DNA of 21,357 nt from Ophiothrix spiculata (GCA_000969725.1 JXSR01S041818.1); one strand, 5' to 3'; positions 10,101 to 16,975 are shown, counted from the stretch's first letter. Program-made: numbers and translations. Notes: a model not told the origin generated them from the letters alone.

Positions 10101-12804
10101 TGATGCACCAAATCTCCCTCGCCCCTAGGAAACATGCCATGAGCAATGCCAGGGAGGTCATGAACTCTGGCAGCTTTATGCTAGTGACTCAAAAGAAAAT
10201 AGCAGCCCCTTACCGTTCTCCATCGTCTTCTTCCCGACTTTCAGCAGTGAGATGATCAACTAACTGATTATTGCACTCACGAACAAAATGATGCACCAAA
10301 TCTCCCCCACCCCTCGGAAACATGCCGTGAGCTACACCGGGGAGATCATGAACTCTGGCAGCTTCCGCTAGTGACTGTGTGCTCCAACCGTGGATGGGGA
10401 CAAAGTCCAGAGCTGTTTGGAGGATTTTGTGTCTTGTGTCTTCTGGGGATGAGGATGAGCTTGTAGTGTCATTTGCTGCGTCATCTGGACTGCTGAAATT
10501 AAGAGAAAATTTCCATAGCATAATAAAGTAGCTTTCCAGGAGACCTCCAGGATACCGGTGTACCTAATTAGCATGTGAAAATCCAGGAGGGCCCCTGGAT
10601 ACCTCCTGGAGGTATCCCTAAACATGACTCCTGGATACTACTATGAAGTGTCCAGGAGATGGACCTTGGAGATCTAATGGATTTTCACATTCAAATTAGG
10701 TATCAAGGAGATCTCCTGGATGTCTCCTGGAAAGATGCTTTTGCTATCGGTTATTATTCAGAATGAAAATGTATAACTTTCTTGGTAATTCATTAGGGCA
10801 TAACCCATAGGGCCAAAAAATGAATTGTTTGTTTGCCCTCCAATGGAAAAATAAAAACAATTGGGTCGGTAAGTCGTTTTTTTCTTCTTTTTTTTTAATC
10901 TTTTTTTTTTTTACGATCTTCAAATACATTTTAAAGAATGATGTCATTCCGTGGATTTTATGGTGAACCCCAAGCAATGCAGGGCTTGTCAGTGGGTCAT
11001 TATTTAGAGGAAATATGCATTTTATTCTTACTAAATGTGACTTTATACTGCTAAATTATACATTTTCCATCAAAAATCATATTTTACCAGTATTTTACAT
11101 ACATTTGAAGGGGAAAAAATAAACAAAAATACCCGATCCAAATTTTTAGCATTTCAGGGTCAGTCGCAGAGGCCAAACAAACATATATTTTTTTTGGCCT
11201 AGTGAAAGCTGTATGCACATGGATTTAGAATACAGATTACAGATTCATTGTTATGTTTATTCCTGCATATATAAAGGATCAAATGATATTGGGGGAATTC
11301 AGGTCTATGCTAATGATGCGCAAATATTGAAAAAAGGAACAAATGCTTTGCTTGCAAGCATGTCACTAGCGTCAATTAAAGGAACTAGCCTAGATTTCAC
11401 TTAGAAATAGAATCTAAAACTTATGAAATTTATGCTCTAAATAAAACTTTAAAAATGAAGTGAAATCAAAAAAAAAAATCTACATAGAAATGGCTCAAAT
11501 TGAGAGAGAAAAAATTTGAAATATATCATTCTAAGATGTGGTGTGACTATGTGTTTTCTACATCCTAGATTTGTACCTCAAAAAGATTTACCAAATGAAA
11601 GATCAAACAAAGCACTATATAAATTAGAAACAGTTTCATCAAAAATATTTTTGTTTGAACAATACAGATGTAGAAACAAGATATTTAGATTTGAAGCTAG
11701 AAACACTATTTTCACACCATGTTTGCCTCAGGGAAAAAAATTACTGCCGGTAAAGAAAAGCATTTTTTCTCCAATATTCGACAAAATCACAGAAAAATAG
11801 GCCTACTGGTAGGGTATATACATGTACTACTACACAGCGAACTTCCTCCTGGAGTACTTGTGCAAGGTACCAACTGTAGGAGGAAAATAGCTGTGTATGG
11901 TTTAATTTCTCCAGATTACATTACAATCAGGATCAGGTTTCTTTCTAGAAATTCTTGATTCAAATGAAACTGGACATATCTCACAATGCATACAAATTAA
12001 AGGAGCTTGATCTGATTGCTTCAACTTTTTTCAAACTATTTGAGATTTTGGTACAAAAATATTCTTCATATTTTTCTTGTAACTCAAGTGAAATGTTAGG
12101 CAGAGTTATGTTGAATGTTCCAGTTTGGAGATATTATATGAAAATGTGCCTATTAATCTCTCCAGCTCGTGTGGTCTAGCAGAACAGAGCATGACTCGTA
12201 ATAAGTAGGTTGTGAGTTCGAGCCTGTTAGCGCCAACGAGTTATGCCCTTGGGCATGGACTTCCATTTGAGGAGATGAGGAGAGTGGGCTCTACTGAGCA
12301 CATGAGCAACCCTGCTCCCCTCAAATGCTTTAGGGGCTCAATTAATAGAGCGCCTTACATGATGGTATCAACATTTAAATTTCCAGATAGCTCCCCTGAT
12401 TGCCCCACCTGAAGAACTTCAGGAGAGCTTTTGATAGAGCCCCTGCAAATTTCAAATGACAGTTCCTGCTTTGGCAGGGCATTAAGTCTCAATTGCTTCG
12501 TCGACCCGAGCGTTATGTAATTACTAGGAATATAGGCCAGTAGCACCGTCTAATGGTATATCGATACCAAGGATATTGTAAAAGGTAGCTGACCGTATTC
12601 AATTGGTAATGTAATAATTGTAGTAAGCGTTTGAACCGATGTTCAATTTGAAAAAGCGCTGTATAAGTGGGAGAGTTATTATTATTATTTCATATCCAAG
12701 TAGAAATATTTTAGTATTTTGTTTGAAATGAATGAGATTTCTCATCCAATCAAAGTCTTACCTTTTATTTGCTGCATATTTGCGATGATGTCCATGAAAA
12801 CATT
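4106..12804 (-). CDS. COQ9: COQ9, ubiquinone biosynthesis lipid-binding protein (gene span, exons 2 to last)
   Basis: COQ9 is a mitochondrial matrix/inner-membrane protein with a TetR-like fold that binds lipid and works with the hydroxylase COQ7 in coenzyme Q synthesis. Six exons join in frame: 12804-12762, 10492-10214, 9184-8995, 7232-7077, 5015-4962 and 4144-4106. Junction phases from the second exon on are 2, 2, 0, 0, 0. Together they encode about 253 residues plus the stop; human COQ9, as I recall, is about 318, so the missing residues fit a first exon with the start and targeting peptide. Family hallmarks in order are ALDFVPIHGW, RDALETRLRMIIPYADSWP, MDDIWHHAGDRSTD, FNWYTKRGTLA and a C-terminal AGLNERRR. 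The introns carry partial exon copies and several mobile elements. The reading frame itself is intact, so this is a live gene, not a pseudogene. Confidence 0.93.
4322..4640. mobile_element. hAT-type MITE, 319 bp, with 8-bp target duplication
   Basis: The ends CAGGCCCGTAGCC and GGCTACGGGCCTG are perfect inverted repeats. They are flanked by the exact 8-bp direct repeat TTGAAGAC (4314-4321 and 4641-4648). An 8-bp duplication and a CAG terminus are typical of hAT-superfamily elements. A G-rich tract follows the left end. No transposase frame; non-autonomous. Inserted in the last COQ9 intron, and the perfect duplication suggests fairly recent arrival. Confidence 0.9.
4833..4945. repeat. Diverged dispersed repeat, also seen near 15123-15245
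   Basis: The stretch containing TATAAATTATCAGCAGATTA and TTTTGTCCAATGCAT resembles 15198-15245 (TGTAAATCATCAACAAATAA, TTTTGTCTAATGCC) in the same orientation, at roughly 70 percent by eye. The left part, around AAATTTTCTCAATATC, is weaker. It starts within 20 nt of the COQ9 donor at 4961. Family unknown. Confidence 0.45.
4962..5015 (-). CDS. COQ9: COQ9 exon: C-terminal helix (54 nt)
   Basis: 18 codons, phase 0 both ends, between a TTTTATTCCAG acceptor and a GTAAGT donor. The peptide VDKMCSQLGQFASAAFTT follows the ...FGKCKTD end of the previous exon. It corresponds to the human stretch VKSTGEALVQGLMGAAVT, the last amphipathic helix of COQ9. Assigned by position, phase and this resemblance. 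Confidence 0.85.
5100..5300. mobile_element. Possible short inverted-repeat element rich in CGCG motifs
   Basis: TATTTTCGCGCT near 5111 is mirrored by AGCGCGAAAAATA near 5280, with further TTTTGCGCG and GCGCGAAAATAA motifs inside. The CpG-containing motifs stand out from the AT-rich background. Exact ends and target duplication were not resolved. Confidence 0.4.
5389..5993. mobile_element. Mariner/Tc1-like MITE, 605 bp, TA flanks
   Basis: The left end CGAGGGGTATCAAAAAGTTT continues to TAAAC; the right end GTTTAAAACTTTTTGATATC continues to CCCTCA. These are inverted repeats of about 25 bp with few mismatches, flanked by TA (5387-5388 and 5994-5995). Length and TA target fit a deleted mariner/Tc1 derivative. 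The interior has no credible transposase frame. Located in the COQ9 intron between exons 7077-7232 and 4962-5015. Confidence 0.75.
6566..6645 (-). repeat. tRNA-derived SINE head (minus strand)
   Basis: On the minus strand a tRNA-like unit has an A-box region TGGCTTGGTATAGGTGG and, about 30 nt on, a B box GGTTCGAGCCCCGG, with the expected spacing for an RNA polymerase III internal promoter. A full cloverleaf with paired acceptor ends is not convincing, so this is a SINE head and not a tRNA gene. Its body probably continues to about 6480 on the minus strand, but the 3' end is unclear. Confidence 0.6.
7077..7232 (-). CDS. COQ9: COQ9 exon: COQ7-interaction patch region (complete copy)
   Basis: 156 nt, phase 0 at both ends, with a TTCTTCTACAG acceptor and a GTAAGT donor. 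It encodes FNWYTKRGTLAVVYKSTELH, LVQDDSDDYQETWLFLDRRL and a tail ending FGKCKTD. The adjacent W and Y match human residues in a conserved surface patch that contacts COQ7 (W240/Y241, from memory). This is the only one of four copies of the exon's 5' half that carries the 3' half and a donor, so it must be the one used. The upstream partial copies differ by a few substitutions; one has a 4-nt insertion. Confidence 0.96.
7322..7398 (-). pseudogene. Partial copy 3 of the COQ9 NWYTKR exon (5' half)
   Basis: 77 nt identical in layout to the first half of exon 7232-7077: acceptor TTCTTCTACAG, then FNWYTKRGTLATVYKSTELH and LVQDDS. After GATTC the exon sequence stops abruptly and intron sequence of the next repeat unit begins, so there is no donor. 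The frame is intact up to that point. It should be skipped in splicing. Confidence 0.9.
7474..7554 (-). pseudogene. Partial copy 2 of the COQ9 NWYTKR exon, frameshifted
   Basis: Same unit as its neighbours with an intact acceptor, but a net 4-nt insertion (CTAGGGCTCCGCAG in place of CTAGCCGCAG) breaks the frame after GTL. It also lacks the 3' half of the exon and any donor. Confidence 0.9.
7630..7706 (-). pseudogene. Partial copy 1 of the COQ9 NWYTKR exon (most upstream)
   Basis: 77 nt with acceptor TTCTTCTACAG, reading FNWYTKRGTLAAVYKSTEPH then LVQDDS before it is cut off at GATTC. Leu is replaced by Pro in STELH. It has no donor. It is the first of the tandem units in the gene's direction. 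Confidence 0.9.
7908..8170. repeat. Short repeated motif ATGTCACAAACGTTACC
   Basis: About 33-nt units of the form ATGTCACAAAYRTTACC followed by a second GTTAC occur at about 7910, 7943 and 8140 on the plus strand. The first two are adjacent; the third is about 170 nt away. Origin unknown; possibly a decayed minisatellite. Confidence 0.5.
8386..8744. mobile_element. MITE with TTAA target duplication, 359 bp
   Basis: The left end AGGGGCAATTCATGATCC and the right end (read on the other strand) AGGTGCAATTCATGATTCTG are inverted repeats flanked by TTAA (8382-8385 and 8745-8748). TTAA targets are used by piggyBac and Kolobok superfamilies; which one mobilised this is not decidable here. No transposase frame is present. 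It lies in the COQ9 intron before the NWYTKR copies. Confidence 0.75.
8862..8975. repeat. Hairpin with about 40-bp arms next to a COQ9 donor site
   Basis: ACAATTTATTGGACAAT on the left pairs with ATTGTCCAATAAATTATTGT on the right, and AAAATCCAG pairs with CTGGATTTT further in. The loop is about 30-38 nt. The base of the stem is about 20 nt inside the intron from the donor at 8994. May be a tiny MITE. Confidence 0.75.
8995..9184 (-). CDS. COQ9: COQ9 exon: central domain
   Basis: 190 nt from an ATTATGCAG acceptor to a GTAAGT donor, entering in phase 2 and leaving in phase 0. It encodes R-KRRTGAFIRDALETRLRM, IIPYADSWPQAMALTALP and LAKLMDDIWHHAGDRSTD, matching the conserved COQ9 core (human: DALETRLRML, IPYIEHWPRAL and MVDDMWHYAGDQSTD). 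It ends exactly at the conserved D before FNWYT, the same junction I infer for vertebrate genes. A strong hairpin (8862-8975) lies about 20 nt into the following intron. Confidence 0.96.
9185..9830 (-). other. COQ9 intron segment, nothing firmly recognised
   Basis: Part of the intron between exons 10492-10214 and 9184-8995. The sequence from about 9480 to 9670 is less AT-rich than its surroundings and contains repeated CGCATCTGCG-like and TACACAT-like words, perhaps one end of an unidentified repeat. No second end was found. Confidence 0.3.
9838..10001 (-). pseudogene. Partial copy of the COQ9 TetR-domain exon, 3' half (distal)
   Basis: Homologous to exon 10376-10214. From ICDLPGVAHGIF through DLVHHFVRECNTQQIDHL to the end the frame has no stop, and a good GTAAGG donor follows (GT at 9837-9836). 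The start differs: where the true exon has SLAEAA the copy has one extra base and a TAA, and no clear acceptor precedes it. More substitutions than the other copy suggest it is older or freer to drift. Confidence 0.88.
10026..10189 (-). pseudogene. Partial copy of the COQ9 TetR-domain exon, 3' half (proximal)
   Basis: Very close to the true exon: VHDLPGIAHGMFPRGEGD, LVHHFVHECNNQLVDHL and TAESREEDNGE read without stops. The donor is GTTAGG, weaker than the true GTAAGG. It shares the one-base insertion and TAA at the SLA position with the distal copy, so these two arose from one altered unit or one from the other. It lacks the first half of the exon. Confidence 0.9.
10214..10492 (-). CDS. COQ9: COQ9 exon: TetR-like N-terminal domain
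   Basis: 279 nt, phase 2 at both ends, from a TTAATTTCAG acceptor to a GTAAGG donor. It encodes an acidic, serine-rich lead-in (SSSSSPEDT) followed by the helix-turn-helix-like start of the TetR fold: HKILQTALDFVPIHGW, then SLAEAARVHDLPGVAHGMF and DLVHHFVRECNNQLVDHL. This lines up with the human region containing ALEFVPAHGW and HFVTQCN. The acceptor reads CAGCAG, a tandem (NAGNAG) site that could add or drop one serine. The 3' half of the exon, from SLAEAA onward, is repeated twice more immediately downstream in the gene's direction. Confidence 0.95.
10532..10734. repeat. 203-bp inverted repeat just upstream of a COQ9 acceptor
   Basis: CTTTCCAGGAGACCTCCAGG at the left is mirrored by CCTGGATGTCTCCTGGAAAG at the right, and TACCTAATTAGCATGTGAAA is mirrored by TTTTCACATTCAAATTAGGTA with little change. 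The motif CTCCTGGA and its complement recur throughout. It ends 39 nt before the acceptor at 10493. Probably a small foldback MITE. Confidence 0.8.
10810..11199. mobile_element. Inverted-repeat element with TA flanks, 390 bp
   Basis: Left end GGGCCAAAAAATGAATTG, then TTTGTTTGCCCTC; the right end read on the other strand is GGCCAAAAAAAATATATG, then TTTGTTTGGCCTC. TA lies on both sides (10808-10809 and 11200-11201). The interior holds long T tracts and no transposase frame. Confidence 0.7.
11200..12160. other. COQ9 intron segment, nothing recognised
   Basis: AT-rich with several overlapping open frames on the plus strand that resemble no protein I know and show no splice context. Some may be a decayed mobile element, since the SINE at 12164 follows directly. 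Confidence 0.3.
12164..12690 (+). mobile_element. tRNA-derived SINE with ATT-repeat tail, about 527 bp
   Basis: The head has an A-box region TGGTCTAGCAGAACAGAGC and a B box GAGTTCGAGCC about 40 nt on. The tail ends in AAAAGCGCTGTATAAGTGGG, then AGAGTTATTATTATTATTT. A GCGCTRTATAAG word before an ATT or TTA microsatellite is a 3' end shared by SINEs and partner LINEs in many animals. The body between head and tail is unique sequence. Inserted in the first COQ9 intron seen here, on the strand opposite the gene. Confidence 0.8.
12762..12804 (-). CDS. COQ9: COQ9 exon (N-terminal, 43 nt)
   Basis: A short exon between a TCTTTTCACAG acceptor and a GTAAGA donor. In the only frame that joins the next exon it reads CFHGHHRKYAANK, leaving two bases (AG) that combine with C at 10492 to make Ser. 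The peptide is basic and histidine-rich without acidic residues, as expected near a mitochondrial targeting peptide. Assignment rests on splice-site quality and phase match, not on sequence conservation, since this part of COQ9 is poorly conserved. The preceding exon should end in phase 1 and was not located. Confidence 0.6.
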
Positions 12805-13017
12805 CTGTGAAAAGAATCAAGAAAAAAAAGTTTTAAACCTCACCGTAGTCAATTAAGATTATAAGATTCAAGTATTAAATACAAACTATACCTGTACATA
12901 CAGGGGCGTGGAACTGTGTATAGGCCATATGTGGGCTTTGGCCACACCACTTTTCAGTCAGAATAAAGAAAAATAAATAAATTTAACCTTATTTGATGCG
13001 TTTTATTACCTATAGTC
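12805..13017 (-). other. Upstream intron of COQ9; start exon not found
   Basis: The sequence on the minus strand upstream of exon 12804-12762. No frame ending in phase 1 with a convincing start codon and donor was found here or further right, so the COQ9 promoter and start are probably beyond this stretch or outside the window. Confidence 0.3.
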
Positions 13018-13233
13018 CTAGCATAAATGATCACAACACAGTACTGTACAAATTAGTTTTAGTATAACACGTCGTCTTAATTGGAGGGAGTCCCATTTCA
13101 AAGATTCAAGCATTGAGGTAACACTACTATATCTGTCATAATCACGACATGCGAATCTTGCTGCTTGGTGCTGAACGGATTCTAATTTCAGTATGAGTCC
13201 TTGGTTGTGGGGATCCCATAGTCCTGGCACCAT
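13018..13233 (-). pseudogene. LINE ORF2 C-terminal fragment (non-LTR retrotransposon)
   Basis: The minus-strand peptide contains WDPHNQGLILKLESVQHQAA, RFACRDYDR and SSVTSMLESLKWDSLQLRRR. This is the well-known region after the reverse-transcriptase domain in Jockey/CR1/L2-type LINEs (VWDPH, LExVQRxAARF, SSVTxMLxxLxWxxLxxRR). It is the tail of the element broken at 14172-14004. Confidence 0.85.
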
Positions 13234-13741
13234 GACTTAACCAAGTCATGGGAATTATGTGTAGTAAAACTGCCATTTAAGCTTTCTCAGTTTTGACATG
13301 AAATATTTGAAAAAGTAAAAAAATGTAAAAAAATTCCTCTCACCATTGGCAGTCTCTTTAAATAGTGTAGAATCATTTAACAAACATGATTTAAACCCAA
13401 AGATGAAATTTATCACCCAAAATCTGGATGTAAACAAAGTTGAGGTTGTCAAATTAAGAAACCCAATGCTACAACAAGATACAAGGTAAGTTTGGGCTCC
13501 AAAATCACTCATTTTGATTCTTAATGTTAACAAATTACCTATCATGAGATGCAAGACTCTAAAGGAGCCTACTGATTATAAAATTTGTGAACAGCTTCAA
13601 TATTTTTGCTGAATTTGAGGTGTGGACTTAGTCAGAAGATGATCTGTATTGACATGCTTAAATAGCAGTTTTACTATGTACATAGCATTTCCCATGACTT
13701 GACACTAGGTCAAGTCATGGTGCAAGGACTAGAGATCCCAC
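13209..13741. mobile_element. Inverted-repeat element nested in or beside the LINE
   Basis: CCATGACTTAACC...AAGTCATGGGAATT with GTAGTAAAACTGCC at the left is mirrored by GCAGTTTTACTATGTACATA, then CCCATGACTTGACACTAGG and TCAAGTCATGG at the right. Arms are about 60 bp. The symmetry runs a little outward (TGGGGATCCCATAGTCC against AGGACTAGAGATCCCA), into sequence that on the left also reads as LINE coding sequence, so the true ends are uncertain. Confidence 0.7.
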
Positions 13742-13803
13742 GTGCACACCGAACAACAATATTTGAGGTGTGGACGCACCAGAGTCTAATACTCAGTAGA
13801 CTA

Positions 13804-14006
13804 CAGGGGTAGAATTTCATTCAGAGGTACGAGAGTCCAATTGGATTCTCATGGATGGAGTTTGTTTGAGTCTTTGGATTCTCCTCCATTCACTTTGTGT
13901 GGGAGCTTTTGGGATTTACGAGAGTCTACTTGGATTCTCGTGGACATGTTTTGCGCGAGTCTTTGCGAGAGTGGACTCTCGGACTCGCGCCAAAACTCTA
14001 GCCCTG
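13804..14006. mobile_element. Short CAGGG-ended inverted-repeat element
   Basis: The ends CAGGGGTAGAATTTC and CCAAAACTCTAGCCCTG are imperfect inverted repeats. The interior carries two variants of an ACGAGAGTCYAHTTGGATTC word, each followed by TCRTGGA. No clean 8-bp duplication is seen. It interrupts the LINE frame just after KDLKQ. Confidence 0.55.
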
Positions 14007-14172
14007 CTTGAGATCTTTAGTACAGGGATGTAGATTTCTGTGGGTGACACCAATAACGCGTTTAGCTTTAGCTGATATGGTTGTCCCATTTGAGATCGTT
14101 AGTGATGTTGATGCCCAAATACGAGTGTGAGTCAGTTTCTTCTAAGATTGATTGGCCCAGTACATAAACATG
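14004..14172 (-). pseudogene. LINE reverse-transcriptase fragment with a frameshift
   Basis: On the minus strand the frame reads VLGQSILEETDSHSYLGINI then TNDLKWDNHIS, and after a one-base shift AKAKRVIGVTHRNLHPCTK and DLKQ. These are the YLGxxIxxxLxWxxHI and LGxxRRNLxxCxxxLK motifs of Jockey/CR1/L2-type LINE reverse transcriptases. It is in the same orientation as the fragment at 13018-13233 and is the upstream part of the same decayed element. Confidence 0.8.
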
Positions 14173-14613
14173 GGCAGTGTGAGTCTTGTGTCTTTCAGCA
14201 CTTGTGATTGAAACCAATGATGACAGGCGTAAAATTAAAAACTGCAATACGTAGCTCTACGTTGCTTGTCGTTACCCCCAAGTCATCACAGTGTAAACGC
14301 ACCTTAAAGGGGCATTGGACAAGTTCAACATCATCCCCAAGCATTTTGAGCGGTAATAATGACAGCATGCAAAGTTTCATTGTCAAATTCAAATATATAC
14401 CAAAATATTTAAAGATATTCTTTTATTTATCATTGTCGACAACGATAAATACTGCCCTCTATAGTTGAATTTTTAATTTTTAAAATTGGTCTTTTTAGGA
14501 GATAATGCAAACTCTAAATTTCTTTTGATTTATCTGCAATCTATGATGTCTTTAAAGGAATGTTTTACAAACAAATCTTTGAATCTTTCTTGATGTATAG
14601 CATCAATAAATAC
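14173..14613. other. No gene recognised
   Basis: AT-rich DNA between the LINE remnant and the foldback arm. TTAAAGGGGCATTGGAC at about 14305 resembles the start of a TTAA-type MITE, but no matching right end was found. Confidence 0.3.
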
Positions 14614-15273
14614 TTGCTCAAGAAACACAAGCCACAAAACTTTGTTTTCGGCTTGAGGCAAGCTGTAAATTACATAATACAGCCTATCACATAACGGTAA
14701 TTTGTGTATAAAAAGAAAAATACTGATTGTACTTGAAAAACAAGAAATTGCTTTTTCATTATAATCATGAAAGGAACCTTTTTGAATTAAATTTATGAAA
14801 ATCGCACTATTCGGATCAGAGAAATCAAACGGTTTGTTTTGTTTGTTTACATAGATTAGATCTGTTTTATACCATTTGTAGACATATCTTCAAACATCAT
14901 GTTTGTGTGACTAACAACTTCGGGAAGTGTTTATAATAGGTAAAGCTAGTATCCTTTGTCATGTTTGTGGAGTGTTGCAGTTCGTATAAATTTGATAAAT
15001 TTGGGTATGTGCACTCATGTGATAGGTTTGATTGCAGAGCTTGCTTCTGACAGTGGTACCAATACCACTGCCAGAAATGTTCAGGTAAATAATTCATACC
15101 AGATCAACAATCAATATAAAATTTAAAAATTTGAATTTTCTGAAGGTTTAGATCCCGATATCTGGTAATTGACTGCTATTTTCTTAACGAACGAAGTGTA
15201 AATCATCAACAAATAAAATTTCAAAATTTTGTCTAATGCCTTAGGCCAAGTAACAAAAATAACCAGTTGATCG
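14614..15273 (-). repeat. Left arm of the large foldback (inverted copy of the 470-bp unit)
   Basis: This reads, in reverse complement, as the same unit as 16976-17482. Shared words include CACAAGCCA, TTCGGCTTGAGGCAA, ATGAAAGGAACCTTTTTGAA, ACTAACAACTTCGGGAAG, GAGTGTTGCAG and ACTGCCAGA. An extra segment of about 150 bp (about 15085-15235), related to the repeat at 4833-4945, interrupts it before the last shared 30 bp (GGCCAAGTAACAAAAATAAC onward). Confidence 0.88.
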
Positions 15274-15450
15274 TCCCCTCCCTCACCGATTTTTGAGGCC
15301 GCACCAATTTGTTTGTTAATTGTTATTTTTTTTAAATCCCCAAAGCAAAACAAAACTAGAATACGCGGTTCTCGGGCCGCGCGGTTCTCGACACAGAGTG
15401 TCGATCACGATGCCTCCGCATTCCACCTTTGTAATCGGACATGACCCAAA

Positions 15451-15857
15451 CCTTTGAAATCGGACAAAGTTGAAAATCTGACCTTTCTTTTTACCTTTGA
15501 CCCCCAGTTTAAGGTCGGACGATGGGGTCTCCATTGACACTTTTGATCGCTGGTCCAAGACGAACATTTTGAGACCTTAACCTTTGAAATCTGACAAAGT
15601 TGAAAATTTGACCTTTGACCTCCAGGGAAAGGTCGGACGATGGGGTCACCATTGACACTTTTGATCGCTGGTCAAAGACGAACATTTTGAAACCTTAATA
15701 TTTGAAATCAGACAAAGTTGAATATTTGACCTTTCTTTTGACCTTTGACCCCTAGGGAAAGGTCGGACGATGGGGTCACCATTAACGCTTTTGATCGCTG
15801 GTCCATGACGAACAATTTGACATCTTAACCTTTGAAATCGGACAAAGTTGAAAAATA
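15451..15857. repeat. Tandem repeat, unit about 118-130 bp, 3.2 copies
   Basis: Units begin CCTTTGAAATCGGACAAAGT at 15451, 15581, about 15699 and 15829. Each continues through GGTCGGACGATGGGGTC and TTTTGATCGCTGGTC. The second unit lacks about 12 nt. No coding sense; part of the foldback core. Confidence 0.92.
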
Positions 15858-15863
15858 AGCAAC

Positions 15864-16345
15864 ATTTTATGCATAAATTATGCAAATTAGATACTTAATT
15901 AGCATATTTTGCGCTCAAATTGCAGCTGGCATAAGCGCAGCTCTATCCGCACCTACCCATTAAATTTCATGAATGTAGGGTGCACGGTTTGTAAAATATC
16001 ACATTTAAAGCATTTTACGCATAAATTAAGCTACATTTTATGCATAAATTATGCAAATTAGGTACTTAATTAGCATATTTTGCGCTCAAATTGCACCTGG
16101 CACAAGCGCAGCTCAATCTCCACCTACCCACCAAATTTCATGAATGTAAGGTGGACAGTTTGTAAAATATGCCATTTAAACCATTTTATCCATAAATTAT
16201 GCAAATTAGGTAGTTAATTAGCATATTTTGCGCTTAAATTGTCGATGGATTGAGTTTGGCTCTAGGTCTACCCAGGCATCAAATATCATTAACGTAGGGC
16301 ATGCGGTTTCGGAGATATGCATAAAATAAAATTCTGCTCCGTTAA
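15864..16345. repeat. Tandem repeat, unit about 150-170 bp, 3 copies
   Basis: Units begin ATTTTATGCATAAATTATGC at 15864 and 16034 and, slightly changed, at 16183. Each continues with ACTTAATTAGCATATTTTGC and a stretch ending near CATGAATGTAGGG; the third diverges in its second half. It abuts the previous array directly. Confidence 0.92.
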
Positions 16346-16699
16346 GGAGATATTGCCCTTTGTATCTACGAAATTATAAAGGATTACATGCAAGAGCGCC
16401 ATCTTAAAACGCGTTGTATTCGTTAATTAAATGGCCGATCGGGCCAATTTTCGCATATGTTATGCGCCCATTAAAATAAGGTGGGGTTAAAATTTTGAAG
16501 GGGTGGAATTTTAGCAAATGCTCCTTGTCCAATTATTTCTAAGTCCCTAAAATCACAAAAAAACACATATTTTCTGCTTAAAAACCGACTAAATTTGCAT
16601 ATTTTGCGCCGAAACTTTCAGAGAAAATTACTAGAAACCCTTACCACCAGTCCACCGACTTGCATTGTTCCACGCCTCACCAGTTCTGAGAAACGAGCC

Positions 16700-16740
16700 C
16701 GGACGGAAGGACGGACGGAAGGACGGACGGACGGACGGAC
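16700..16740. repeat. GGAC/GGAA microsatellite
   Basis: A 41-nt run of GGAC units with two GGAA interruptions. It is followed by AACCAGAAAACATA and a small perfect hairpin, ATGCCTC-TCGCG-GAGGCAT (16755-16773). Open frames across it (RTEGRT on plus, RPSVRPSV on minus) are microsatellite artefacts. Confidence 0.95.
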
Positions 16741-16975
16741 AACCAGAAAACATAATGCCTCTCGCGGAGGCATAAAAATCAATGAAACACTTTTTAATTG
16801 GTAATGACAAGTGAACAGGATCCTCATTGCACTTTAATAACCCTAAAATACATTAATATCATCTTCAAATATGTTATGGTGGCCAACTTGGACATGGCAA
16901 CCATCTTGGAAAAATAACAAAATAACAAATAATAAGGGCCTCCCTCACCAACTTTTCGGTTGAAAAAAGTCTGAG

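Larger units (their letters stand above)
9831..10376 (-). repeat. Tandem array of three exon-donor units
   Basis: Three units of about 188 nt each hold the 3' half of the TetR-domain exon, its donor and a short piece of intron. The two non-functional units share a tail (AGTCACTAGCATAAAG and sequence beyond it) that the true exon lacks. Confidence 0.92.

Noticed and set aside
11516..12179. Overlapping plus-strand frames of 74-94 codons
   Set aside because: Low-complexity, AT-driven residues (Lys, Phe, Ile), no motif, frames shift between overlaps.
15451..16345. Possible CRISPR array from regular repeats
   Set aside because: Units are 118-170 bp of contiguous repeat with no unique spacers, in eukaryotic DNA.
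16595..16827. Open frames on both strands with RTEGRTEGRT and RPSVRPSVRPSV repeats
   Set aside because: Translations of the GGAC/GGAA microsatellite, with no sign of a protein.
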